Source of the DNA: Pseudomonas taiwanensis
GTDB lineage: Bacteria; Pseudomonadota; Gammaproteobacteria; Pseudomonadales; Pseudomonadaceae
Direction of reading: 5' to 3'
Assembly (NCBI RefSeq): GCF_013393345.1
Contig: NZ_QJRF01000031.1
Location: 1-64,000, forward strand
DNA length: 64,000 nt
This document shows, in pieces, positions 16,396 through 24,653 of this stretch (positions are counted from its first letter, which is position 1; the number at the start of each line of letters is the position of its first letter). The notes under the pieces were generated by a model that did no database searches, was not told the origin of the DNA, and saw only the letters and a list, made by a program, of their open reading frames with translations. The position numbers and the translations under genes are program-made.

Positions 16396-17595
16396 ATGTC
16401 TGGTAATCGTGGTGTCGTTTATCTCGGTTCGGGCAAGGTCGAAGTCCAGAAGATCGACTACCCCAAAATGCAGGACCCTCGCGGCAAGAAGATCGAACAC
16501 GGGGTCATCCTCAAAGTCGTCTCCACCAACATCTGCGGCTCGGACCAGCACATGGTGCGCGGCCGTACGACCGCACAGGTCGGCCTGGTGCTCGGCCACG
16601 AGATCACCGGCGAGGTGATCGAGAAGGGTAGCGACGTGGAGAACCTGAAGATCGGCGACCTGGTTTCCGTGCCCTTCAACGTGGCCTGCGGCCGCTGCCG
16701 TTCCTGCAAGGAAATGCACACCGGCGTGTGCCTGACCGTCAACCCGGCCCGTGCCGGCGGCGCCTACGGCTATGTCGACATGGGCGACTGGACCGGCGGC
16801 CAGGCCGAATACGTGCTGGTTCCCTACGCCGACTTCAACCTGCTGAAGCTGCCGGATCGCGACAAGGCCATGGAGAAGATCCGTGACCTGACCTGCCTCT
16901 CCGACATCCTGCCCACCGGCTACCACGGCGCGGTCACTGCCGGAGTTGGTCCGGGCAGCACCGTATACGTTGCCGGCGCAGGTCCGGTTGGCCTCGCCGC
17001 TGCCGCCTCCGCCCGTCTGCTGGGCGCTGCCGTGGTCATCGTCGGCGACCTCAACCCCGCCCGCCTGGCCCACGCCAAGGCACAAGGCTTCGAGATCGCC
17101 GACCTGTCGCTGGACACCCCGCTGCACGAGCAGATCGCCGCGCTGCTGGGCGAGCCGGAAGTGGATTGCGCAGTGGATGCGGTGGGCTTCGAAGCTCGCG
17201 GCCACGGCCATGAAGGCGCCAAGCACGAAGCTCCGGCCACCGTGCTCAACTCGCTGATGCAGGTCACCCGCGTGGCCGGCAAGATCGGTATCCCCGGCCT
17301 CTACGTGACCGAAGACCCGGGTGCGGTGGATGCAGCCGCCAAGATCGGCGCCCTGAGTATTCGCTTCGGCCTCGGCTGGGCGAAATCCCACAGCTTCCAC
17401 ACCGGCCAGACCCCGGTGATGAAGTACAACCGCGCGCTCATGCAAGCGATCATGTGGGACCGCATCAACATCGCCGAAGTGGTGGGCGTGCAGGTCATCA
17501 GCCTGGACGACGCCCCGCGCGGCTACGGCGAGTTCGATGCTGGCGTACCGAAGAAATTCGTCATCGACCCGCACAAGACCTTCAGCGCGGCCTGA
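16396..17595 (+). CDS. fdhA: Formaldehyde dehydrogenase, glutathione-independent
   Basis: The 399-aa zinc- and NAD-dependent medium-chain alcohol dehydrogenase oxidises formaldehyde to formate. The catalytic zinc ligands are visible in NICGSDQH and LGHEITGEV. The structural zinc comes from the four-cysteine lobe CGRCRSCKEMHTGVC, and the NAD Rossmann motif is VAGAGPVGLAAA. The length matches the P. putida glutathione-independent enzyme. It detoxifies formaldehyde set free when sarcosine oxidase turns over without THF. It is the last gene of the sox operon and is followed by a clear terminator. Confidence 0.96.
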   Translation: MSGNRGVVYLGSGKVEVQKIDYPKMQDPRGKKIEHGVILKVVSTNICGSDQHMVRGRTTAQVGLVLGHEITGEVIEKGSDVENLKIGDLVSVPFNVACGRCRSCKEMHTGVCLTVNPARAGGAYGYVDMGDWTGGQAEYVLVPYADFNLLKLPDRDKAMEKIRDLTCLSDILPTGYHGAVTAGVGPGSTVYVAGAGPVGLAAAASARLLGAAVVIVGDLNPARLAHAKAQGFEIADLSLDTPLHEQIAALLGEPEVDCAVDAVGFEARGHGHEGAKHEAPATVLNSLMQVTRVAGKIGIPGLYVTEDPGAVDAAAKIGALSIRFGLGWAKSHSFHTGQTPVMKYNRALMQAIMWDRINIAEVVGVQVISLDDAPRGYGEFDAGVPKKFVIDPHKTFSAA

Positions 17596-17648
17596 TCGAC
17601 TGCAAGACCCCGACGCCGTGATGTGACAGCCATGGCGTCTGTCCCTCA

Positions 17649-17674
17649 AGGGGCCCTTCGGGGCTCCTTTTTTT
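17649..17674 (+). terminator. Intrinsic terminator of the glyA-sox-fdhA operon
   Basis: AGGGGCCC-TTCG-GGGCTCCT stem with a UUCG-type tetraloop followed by a run of seven T. Confidence 0.9.
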
Positions 17675-17700
17675 ATTCGTCCGGTGGGAATGGAATCCCT

Positions 17701-17794
17701 GTGGGGGCGAATTCATTCGCTAAGCAGGACACAGTCCTGCCATTGGTTTGTATAGGGCAGCTGCGCTGCCATTAGCGAATGAATTCGCCCCCAC
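17701..17794. repeat. R1 dispersed palindromic repeat, copy c
   Basis: GTGGGGGCGAATTCATTCGC and its perfect complement at the right end, with GCAGGACACAGTCCTGC and GGGCAGCTGCGCTGCC inside. The inner palindromes are in the opposite order from copy b. Confidence 0.95.
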
Positions 17795-17822
17795 AAAGAG
17801 CGGCCCAAAACGAAGCGGGTGG

Positions 17823-19076
17823 TTACTCGTCCTCCAACTCCACGAACCGCTCCAGCTCGATCACCTCCAGATTGATTCGCCCGACGAAGGCGGAGAAAGC
17901 CAGGGTCGCGGCCAGGCGGCGCAGGTCGGCCGCCCAGGGTGGAACGTAGCGCGGTTGCTCCAGCCAGCCGGATTCGAACAGCGGCGCCAGGCGCACCACG
18001 TCGCCTGCGGTCATCCGCCCGGCGAACAGCTGGCGCAGCAGTTCCGGACGGTTGTCGCGCACCGCCACCCGCAACAGGGTGTGCACGCCGAGCATCCCGA
18101 TCACGTAGCAGGCGTCCTTGGTGAAAGCATTGCCACCGCGCACATCGGCCCCGCGGAACACGCGCTGAGTGGAGCGGAACGACTCTTCTTCGGACTGTCC
18201 GGCCTCCAGGAAGCCCTTGAACACCTCGATGAAGTCAGCTCCGTCGAGTGCCTGCTGCACCGCCACCACCCGCAGGGCGATGCGGCGCAGGCGCTGGATG
18301 TCGATGCTGCCAGTGAGCAACTCGGCGAGCATGGCGATGCCTTCCTGGGTCAGGGTGGTGCGCGGTGCGCCAAGGCCCAGGCTGGTCAGGCGTTTCTGCG
18401 CCCGGCCGTTCAGTGCGGTGCCGGCATGGACGAACGCTTCGTGTTGCAGCAGCTGGGCCTTGTCCAGCTCGGAAAAAAGTGCCGAAGCCCGCAGGCGGAT
18501 ACGCGTGGCGCCGGCAATGGCTTTGGAAGCGAGGTCCGGGTCCACCACGACGCGAACCTGGTCGGGGCCGAAGAAAGCGTCCACTTCGGTGCGCATCCAG
18601 GCGGCGAAATCCTCGGCAGGGATGCAGGCATCGGTGGCCGGAATGCAGCGGCTGTCGAGCAGCGCGTCGGTGGTATCGAGGAAGAAACGCGCCGCATCCA
18701 GGGGCGTCATTTTCTGCCGTTCGTAGTAGTGGTCGGGACGCTGGTAGAGGCGCGCGGAGAAGTCGCTGAAGGCCGGTGTACCGATGGCGCCGAGCATGCG
18801 CCCAGTGCAGGCATAGCTGCCGGCGGTGGCGGCGAGGAAAGCACCCGCCGGGTGGCCCGTGTCGCAGCGGCTGGCGAGGTGTTCCAGGGCTTCAATCTCG
18901 GCAGTGTGATCGCGGGGCTGCAGCGACACCTCTGGAAGCCGAGGCCGCCCGGCGCGCCAGTCGGTGAGGAAACGCTCTTCGACGCCATCGGGCCAGGCGA
19001 TGGCCTCCAGCACGCGGATCTTGCGGGCAAGGCGGGGGAGGGCGGCATCGAGTTCGGCGATCAGGGATTCGTTCAT
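17823..19076 (-). CDS. DUF1704 / MATCAP-like putative metallopeptidase (QEGLA-motif protein)
   Basis: The 417-aa protein matches DUF1704, long annotated in bacteria as 'flavohemoglobin expression-modulating QEGLA motif protein'. The key motifs are HEAFVH at residues 212-217, fitting the family HExxxH zinc site, and TLTQEGIAML at 242-251, whose Glu245 would be the third zinc ligand. The eukaryotic branch of the family contains the tubulin tyrosine carboxypeptidase MATCAP, so a carboxypeptidase-like activity is a reasonable guess for the bacterial protein. The ATG at 19076 (MNESLIAELD) is preferred; the upstream open frame is repeat R3. There is no signal peptide, so it is cytosolic. The target is unknown. 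Confidence 0.8.
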   Translation of the reverse strand: MNESLIAELDAALPRLARKIRVLEAIAWPDGVEERFLTDWRAGRPRLPEVSLQPRDHTAEIEALEHLASRCDTGHPAGAFLAATAGSYACTGRMLGAIGTPAFSDFSARLYQRPDHYYERQKMTPLDAARFFLDTTDALLDSRCIPATDACIPAEDFAAWMRTEVDAFFGPDQVRVVVDPDLASKAIAGATRIRLRASALFSELDKAQLLQHEAFVHAGTALNGRAQKRLTSLGLGAPRTTLTQEGIAMLAELLTGSIDIQRLRRIALRVVAVQQALDGADFIEVFKGFLEAGQSEEESFRSTQRVFRGADVRGGNAFTKDACYVIGMLGVHTLLRVAVRDNRPELLRQLFAGRMTAGDVVRLAPLFESGWLEQPRYVPPWAADLRRLAATLAFSAFVGRINLEVIELERFVELEDE

Positions 19077-19127
19077 GGCGGATGCCCGGGAGGGTGATCT
19101 TTCAAGGCTAGTCCAGCACCAGTCCCG

Positions 19128-19217
19128 CGTAGGATGGGTAGAGCCTGCGAAACCCATCGATTCGAAGTGATGGGTTTCGCTGCGCTCTAGCGGAACGCCG
19201 CCCGCCACATCCTACGG
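19128..19217. repeat. R3 dispersed repeat, copy b
   Basis: CGTAGGATGGG...CCACATCCTACGG, enclosing GAAACCCATCGATTCG with TGATGGGTTTCGC. The ends are complementary. Confidence 0.75.
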
Positions 19218-19333
19218 ACCTGACCGACGGGAGGCGGGGAACACCCGGCCGGTCGCCGCTGTCACAGCCTCGAGTTTCCGCTCACAGTCCGGTACGTAGT
19301 GTTCCGGCGCGGACTTTTCCTTGAGGTCGACCT

Positions 19334-20005
19334 ATGCACATTCCCCGAAGCCTGACCCTGGCAGCCCTGCTGAGCCTGGCGGCCAGCCCGGTATTCGCCG
19401 TCACCCTGGGCGATGTCATTTCCGCCGCTGCAACCAGTGGAGCGGGCAGTCAGGAGGACAACGCACCGGGCGTCGCACCGGCGGAGTCGGCGGCCTTGTT
19501 GGGGCAATTGGGTAACCAGTTGAACATCACCCCGGAGCAAGCCATTGGTGGCCTCACCGCGATGTTCGGCCTGGCGCGCAACAACCTGCCGGCCGATCAG
19601 TTCGCCCAACTGGACCAGGCGGTACCGGGCGTGGGCATGCTCACCGATCCCAATACCCAGGGCTTGCTCAGCAGCATCGGTGGCCTGCTTGGCCAGCAGT
19701 CGGGCAATGCGTTGGGCGGCCAGCCCGGCGTGCTCGCCGGCCAGCAGATGAACAACATGACAGACGTGGGCCAGGCCTTTGGCTCGCTGGGGATGGACAC
19801 CGGCCTGATCGGCCAGTTCGCCCCGTTGATCCTGTCCTTCCTTGGTCAGCAGGGTCTGGCCGAATCGCTGCTGCAGAACCTGGGCAACCTGTGGAAATGG
19901 ACGGTGCCGCCGGTCACCCCCGGCTTGCAGCAGGCGCCGGCCCAGCAGACGCCGGTCCAGCAAATGCCCGTACAACCGGCTCCGGTACACGGGCTGTCGA
20001 CCTGA
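19334..20005 (+). CDS. DUF2780 exported protein
   Basis: The 223-aa protein has a clear Sec signal peptide (about 1-22, ending SPVFA). The core segment NITPEQAIGGLTAMFGLARNNL...FAQLDQAVPGVGML is characteristic of DUF2780 (VcgC/VcgE family), whose function is unknown. The C terminus (about 195-215) is a short Pro/Gln-rich tail of QQxPV-like repeats. It is probably periplasmic. It is monocistronic and converges with the acyltransferase gene. Confidence 0.8.
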   Translation: MHIPRSLTLAALLSLAASPVFAVTLGDVISAAATSGAGSQEDNAPGVAPAESAALLGQLGNQLNITPEQAIGGLTAMFGLARNNLPADQFAQLDQAVPGVGMLTDPNTQGLLSSIGGLLGQQSGNALGGQPGVLAGQQMNNMTDVGQAFGSLGMDTGLIGQFAPLILSFLGQQGLAESLLQNLGNLWKWTVPPVTPGLQQAPAQQTPVQQMPVQPAPVHGLST

Positions 20006-20013
20006 GGTGACCG

Positions 20014-20036
20014 AGGGTAGGCCGCGTGCCTACCCT
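20014..20036. terminator. Hairpin between convergent genes
   Basis: GGGTAGGC / GCCTACCC stem followed by TTGTATTT on the + strand. The right arm overlaps the stop codon of the leftward acyltransferase gene. Confidence 0.5.
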
Positions 20037-20923
20037 TGTATTTGCGTGCGGAGTTCGTTGATCCGCGCATCCTTCTCCTGCCAGAGCTGGCTGACCCAGG
20101 CCTGCACGTACTGGCGGAATTTTCCGTCGTTCTCGTAATCGCCCTGCCACAAGGCGGGGTCCAGCGGACGCGTCTGGATGTCCACGATTACCTTCGGTAC
20201 CCGCCCGGACAGCAATGCCCAGAAACCCGGTACGCCGTCACCGGGGTAGACCAGGGTGACGTCGAGAATCGCATCCAGCTGCTCGCCCAGCGCCGCCAGG
20301 ACGAAGGCGACGCCGCCGGCCTTGGGCTTGAGCAGGTGCTGGTAGGGGGAGTCCTGGTTGGCGTGTTTCACCGGGGTGAAACGGGTGCCTTCGAGGTAGT
20401 TCACCACCGTCACCGGCATGCGCTTGAACTTCTCGCAGGCGGCCTTGGTGATCTCCAGATCCTTGCCCTTCATCTCCGGGTGCTTGTCCAGGAAGGCCTT
20501 GCTGTAGCGCTTCATGAAGGGGTAGTCCAGGGCCCAGAAGGCCAGGCCGAGAAAGGGCACCCAGATCAGCTCCTTCTTCAGGAAGAACTTGAAGTAGGGC
20601 GCCTTGCGGTTGAAGGCCTGGACCAGCGCGGGGATATCCACCCAGGACTGATGGTTGCTGATGACCAGGTAGGACGTGTCGTTGCGCAGCCCTTCGCCAC
20701 CGCGGATGTCCCAGCGGGTCGGGGTGAACGCGGCGAACACACGCTTGCAGTTTTCCGCCCAGGCCTCGGCGACCCACATCACGCCGCGGGAGCAGGCGTC
20801 GCGCAGGGCCTGGCCGGGCAGGATGAGCTTGAGCAGGGCAATGGCCAGCATCGGGCCGATCAGGATCAGGGTGTTGAGCAACAGCAGCAGGGTGGTGGCG
20901 ATTCCGGTCAGCAACGGCCGCAT
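20030..20923 (-). CDS. Lysophospholipid acyltransferase family protein (YihG-like)
   Basis: The 297-aa membrane-bound protein has an N-terminal hydrophobic helix (about 5-35) and a PlsC-type acyltransferase domain. The catalytic NHQSWVD motif (HX4D) lies at about residue 89, and the substrate-binding block VNYLEGTRFT near 173. It resembles E. coli YihG, a 1-acylglycerol-3-phosphate acyltransferase homologue. The ATG at 20923 follows GAGGAGCCGAGG; the longer frame upstream is not needed. It is divergent from the zinc-protease-family gene. Confidence 0.88.
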   Translation of the reverse strand: MRPLLTGIATTLLLLLNTLILIGPMLAIALLKLILPGQALRDACSRGVMWVAEAWAENCKRVFAAFTPTRWDIRGGEGLRNDTSYLVISNHQSWVDIPALVQAFNRKAPYFKFFLKKELIWVPFLGLAFWALDYPFMKRYSKAFLDKHPEMKGKDLEITKAACEKFKRMPVTVVNYLEGTRFTPVKHANQDSPYQHLLKPKAGGVAFVLAALGEQLDAILDVTLVYPGDGVPGFWALLSGRVPKVIVDIQTRPLDPALWQGDYENDGKFRQYVQAWVSQLWQEKDARINELRTQIQG

Positions 20924-21113
20924 GGGTCCTCGGCTCCTCGTCCTCTGGTGTGCGCGCCATGATACCCAGTCGCTGCCGACGCGACGAGCGGTTGGGAGCC
21001 TTGCTACCCGCAAGGGGGCGAGTATGCTGCGGGCACTCGCTGAACCCGCCGTGACGAACCATTGGCCGTCGCGCCAGTCCCAGAACCGTACCCCTCAACC
21101 AGGAGATGCTGCG

Positions 21114-21626
21114 TTGAAACCCCTGATTGCCCTGCTTGCCCTGGCGGCCCTGCCTGCTGTCGCTGCCGAGGAACCCACCCTGTATGGCCGCTACGAATAC
21201 GTGCGCCTGCCGGAGATCGGCCAGACCATGAAGGCGAAGATGGACACCGGTGCCCTCACCGCTTCCCTCTCAGCCAAGGACATCGAACGCTTCAAGCGCG
21301 ATGGCGAGGAATGGGTACGGTTCCGCCTTGCCACCAAGGGCGCCGATGACACGGTGTTCGAACATCGCTTGTCGCGCATCAGCAAGATCAAGAACCGCGC
21401 CGACGAACTCGGCGAGGAAGACGAGGCGCCCTCGGCGGAGATTTCCAAGCGACCGGTGGTGGACATGGAAATGTGCCTGGGTGGCGTCAAGCGCACGGTG
21501 GAGGTCAACCTCACCGACCGTTCCAGCTTCAACTACCCGCTGCTGATCGGCGCCAAGGCCCTGCGCGAGTTCAAGGCTGCGGTCTACGCCGGACGCAAGT
21601 TCACCGCCGGCAAGCCGCAGTGCTGA
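21114..21626 (+). CDS. Retropepsin-like 'ATP-dependent zinc protease' family protein
   Basis: With a TTG start at 21114 the product is 170 aa, beginning with a hydrophobic signal peptide (KPLIALLALAALPAVAA). The TTG is supported by AGGAG at 21101-21105; an ATG at 21106 reads into a stop after three codons. The mature part has the retropepsin-like DTGA motif (KAKMDTGALTASLSA), the VVDMEMCLGGVKRTVEV strand and the NYPLLIGAKAL motif of the DUF785/Zn_protease family. It lies 59 bases before creB, so it may be part of the creBC transcript. Enzymatic activity of this family is poorly established. Confidence 0.85.
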   Translation: MKPLIALLALAALPAVAAEEPTLYGRYEYVRLPEIGQTMKAKMDTGALTASLSAKDIERFKRDGEEWVRFRLATKGADDTVFEHRLSRISKIKNRADELGEEDEAPSAEISKRPVVDMEMCLGGVKRTVEVNLTDRSSFNYPLLIGAKALREFKAAVYAGRKFTAGKPQC

Positions 21627-21685
21627 TTGACGGGGAGAGGGCCGTGCGGCACTTTCCCCTGTCACCTCCATGAGCCGGGACGCCC

Positions 21686-22372
21686 ATGCCGCACATCCTC
21701 ATCGTCGAAGATGAATCGTCCATCGCCGACACGCTGGTCTATGCCCTCGAGGCCGACGGCAACGTCACCACCTGGCTGAGCCTCGGCGGTCCGGCGCTGG
21801 AGCTGCTGCGCCAGCAACCGGTGGACCTGGTGATCCTCGACGTGGGCCTGCCGGACACCAGTGGCTTCGAGCTGTGCAAGGCATTGCGGCGTTTCTCCGA
21901 AGTGCCGGTGCTGTTCCTCACCGCGCGCAACGCCGAGATTGACCGCGTGGTCGGCCTGGAGATCGGCGCCGACGATTACGTGGTGAAACCCTTCAGCCCT
22001 CGCGAAGTGGCGGCGCGCGTGCGCGTCATCCTCAAGCGCACGGCCCCCCGTGAAGCGCCCCCGGCGGCCACTGCCGGCGGACCATTCCAGGTGGACGGCG
22101 AGCGCGTGCGCATCCACTACCACGGCCAGCTCCTGGGGCTGACCCGCCATGAGTTCCGCCTGCTCCAGGCCCTGCTGGCGCAGCCCGAGCGGGTGTTCAG
22201 TCGCGAGCAGTTGCTGGATGCCCTGGGCGTCGCCGCCGACGCCGGCTACGAGCGCAACATCGATAGCCACATCAAGAGCCTGCGCGCCAAGCTGCGCCAG
22301 GTGGCGCCCAATGCGGAACCCATCCAGACCCATCGCGGCCTGGGCTATAGCTACTCGCCGGATCACGCCTGA
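21686..22372 (+). CDS. creB: Two-component response regulator CreB
   Basis: The 228-aa OmpR-family protein has a receiver domain (1-115, phospho-acceptor Asp52 in ILDVGLPD, Lys in VVKPFSP) and a winged-helix effector (about 130-225, RHEFRLLQALLAQP). The identity as CreB rests on the directly following CreC kinase and the downstream creD gene. In Pseudomonas, CreBC (BlrAB) influences beta-lactam resistance, biofilm and metabolism. The stop overlaps the creC ATG by one base. Confidence 0.93.
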   Translation: MPHILIVEDESSIADTLVYALEADGNVTTWLSLGGPALELLRQQPVDLVILDVGLPDTSGFELCKALRRFSEVPVLFLTARNAEIDRVVGLEIGADDYVVKPFSPREVAARVRVILKRTAPREAPPAATAGGPFQVDGERVRIHYHGQLLGLTRHEFRLLQALLAQPERVFSREQLLDALGVAADAGYERNIDSHIKSLRAKLRQVAPNAEPIQTHRGLGYSYSPDHA

Positions 22373-23802
22373 TGCCGCTGGGCATTCGCATCTTCCTGGC
22401 CTATTTCCTCTTCGTCGGGCTGGCCGGCTGGTTCGTGCTCAGCACGGTGATGGATGAAATCCGCCCCGGCGTTCGCCAGTCCACCGAAGAAACCCTGGTG
22501 GACACCGCCAACCTGCTGGCGGAAATACTTCGCGACGACGTGCGCGCCGGCACCCTCGACCAGGGCCGCTTGCCCGAGCTGCTGCGCGCCTACGGCAAGC
22601 GCCAGCCAGGGGCGGATATCTGGGGCGTACGCAAGATGCAGGTGAACCACCGCATCTATGTCACCGACGCGCACGGCGTGGTGCTGCTGGACTCCAGCGG
22701 CGCGGCGGTGGGGCAGGATTATTCGCGCTGGAATGACGTCTACCTGACCCTGCGCGGCCAGTACGGCGCCCGTTCCAGCCGGGAAGACCCGAATGACCCG
22801 GACTCCTCGGTGATGTACGTCGCCGCACCGATACGCGATGGCGAGCGGATCATTGGTGTCGTTTCTGTTTCCAAACCCAACGCTTCGCTGCAGCCCTACA
22901 TCGAGCGCTCGCAGCGGCGCCTGGCCTGGCTTGGAGCAGGGCTCATCGGCCTCGGCCTGCTGGTGGGCGGACTGCTTTCCTGGTGGCTGAGCCGCTCGCT
23001 CCGTCGCCTGCGCAACTATGCCCAGACGGTGAGCGAGGGCGCGCGCGCGGAGCTGCCGGCCATGAGCGGCGGCGAACTGCGACAACTGGCGACTGCGGTG
23101 GAGCGCATGCGTACCCAGCTGGAAGGCAAGGCCTACGTCGAGCGCTACGTGCACACCCTGACCCACGAGCTGAAGAGCCCGTTGGCGGCCATCCGTGGCG
23201 CCGCCGAATTGCTGGAGGGCGAGATGCCGGCCGAGCAGCGGCAGCGCTTCGTGGCCAACATCGGCAATGAGGGCGCGCGCCTGCAGCAACTGGTCGAGCG
23301 CCTGCTCAACCTGGCCCAGGTGGAGCAGCGGCAGGGGCTGGAGGAGCGGGTGCCGGTGCCACTTCGCGAACTGGCCGAAGAGCTGTTGCACGCCCAGGCG
23401 GCGCGAATCGAAACGGCGGGCCTGAAGGTGGAGAACCGAATCGCACCAGGACTGTGCGCGACCGGCGAGCGCTTCCTGCTCCGTCAGGCGCTCGCGAACC
23501 TCCTGGACAACGCCCTGGATTTCACCGGGGCCGGCGGCCTTCTCCGGCTGGATGCGGCGCTACAGGACGACTGGCTCGAACTGCGTGTGTTCAACCAGGG
23601 CGAATCCATCCCCGGATTCGCACTTTCGCGCCTCACCGAGCGCTTCTATTCCCTGCCGCGCCCTGCAACGGGGCGCAAGAGCACCGGACTCGGCCTCAAT
23701 TTCGTGCAGGAAGTGGCGGGGCTCCATGGCGGCGACCTTTGCGTGGCGAATGCCGAAGGCGGCGTCGAAGCCTGCTTGCGACTACCTGCCGTCGCGAATT
23801 GA
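22372..23802 (+). CDS. creC: Two-component sensor histidine kinase CreC
   Basis: The 476-aa inner-membrane kinase has TM1 at about 7-25 and a periplasmic sensor of about 155 residues with the CreC-typical ENDPNDPDSSVMYV-like region. TM2 is at about 186-206, followed by HAMP. The H-box HTLTHELKSPLAA contains His265, and the N-box LLDNALDF and G-box STGLGLNFV are present. It is translationally coupled to creB. No separate promoter is visible. Confidence 0.93.
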   Translation: MPLGIRIFLAYFLFVGLAGWFVLSTVMDEIRPGVRQSTEETLVDTANLLAEILRDDVRAGTLDQGRLPELLRAYGKRQPGADIWGVRKMQVNHRIYVTDAHGVVLLDSSGAAVGQDYSRWNDVYLTLRGQYGARSSREDPNDPDSSVMYVAAPIRDGERIIGVVSVSKPNASLQPYIERSQRRLAWLGAGLIGLGLLVGGLLSWWLSRSLRRLRNYAQTVSEGARAELPAMSGGELRQLATAVERMRTQLEGKAYVERYVHTLTHELKSPLAAIRGAAELLEGEMPAEQRQRFVANIGNEGARLQQLVERLLNLAQVEQRQGLEERVPVPLRELAEELLHAQAARIETAGLKVENRIAPGLCATGERFLLRQALANLLDNALDFTGAGGLLRLDAALQDDWLELRVFNQGESIPGFALSRLTERFYSLPRPATGRKSTGLGLNFVQEVAGLHGGDLCVANAEGGVEACLRLPAVAN

Positions 23803-23988
23803 TATGCGACTGCCGCCCGGCGACTTCGGCCGCATCCCGCATCGACTATAAATTGACCAGGACAACGCCCTGACTTTCGGCGGGTGTCGCCACCCTGTAA
23901 CCAGGTTTTGGCTTGATTCTTGATTCGGTCGTATTGCACAGCATCGAGCTTCGACTACAAGAACCACAGGCCCTTCAGGAGCTGCCGG

Positions 23989-24423
23989 ATGAAAACCGTC
24001 GCCGAGATACTCAGAGCCAAGCCCCATACCCACATCTTCAACGTCGAGCCGACCACGACCGTACTGGAAGCCGCCCTGCTGATGGCCGACAAGGACATCG
24101 GCGCGCTGGTGGTGATCCAGGGTGGCGAACTGGTGGGCATCGTCACCGAGCGCGACTTCGTGCGTCGCGTCGCTGCACTGGAGCGTTCGGCTTACGCCAC
24201 CACTATCGAAGAAGTGATGACCTCCAACCTCTTCGTGGTGACCCCGCGCGACAGCAACCAGTACTGCATGCAGCTGATGACCGAAAAGAACCTGCGCCAC
24301 CTGCCGGTACTGCAGGACGGCAAGCTGGTGGGCCTGCTCTCCATCCGCGACCTGGTCCGCGACATCACCGCCGAACAGGAAAGCCTGATCCAGCATCTGG
24401 AGCAGTACATTCGCGGGGCGTAA
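23989..24423 (+). CDS. CBS-domain pair protein
   Basis: The 144-aa cytosolic protein consists essentially of two CBS motifs (about 8-60 and 75-130), with IGALVVIQGGELVGIVTERDF and LRHLPVLQDGKLVGLLSIRDLV. Such stand-alone Bateman modules bind adenosyl nucleotides (AMP, ATP, SAM, NADH) and act as sensors. The ATG at 23989 follows GGAGCTGCCGG. It lies between creC and creD, with repeat R1d directly downstream. A functional tie to CreBC is not shown. Confidence 0.88.
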   Translation: MKTVAEILRAKPHTHIFNVEPTTTVLEAALLMADKDIGALVVIQGGELVGIVTERDFVRRVAALERSAYATTIEEVMTSNLFVVTPRDSNQYCMQLMTEKNLRHLPVLQDGKLVGLLSIRDLVRDITAEQESLIQHLEQYIRGA

Positions 24424-24450
24424 CGCCCCCTGTAGGTCGACGGAAACCTT

Positions 24451-24546
24451 GTGGGGGCGAATTCATTCGCTAAAGGGCAGCGCAGCTGCCCCCTGCAAGA
24501 TCGATGGCAGGACTGCGTCCTGCTTAGCGAATGAATTCGCCCCCAC
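24451..24546. repeat. R1 dispersed palindromic repeat, copy d
   Basis: Same 22-bp arms and the same two inner palindromes, in the same order as copy b (CAGCGCAGCTGCC, then GCAGGACTGCGTCCTGC). Confidence 0.95.
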
Positions 24547-24653
24547 AGGAAAAGCGACCACCACCCAATCCCCACACAGTCTCCACACACTCCCCATAAC
24601 CCCACCACGGACGCTCCCCAGACTCTCCTCATCCCGACACAAGGAGAGTCGCC

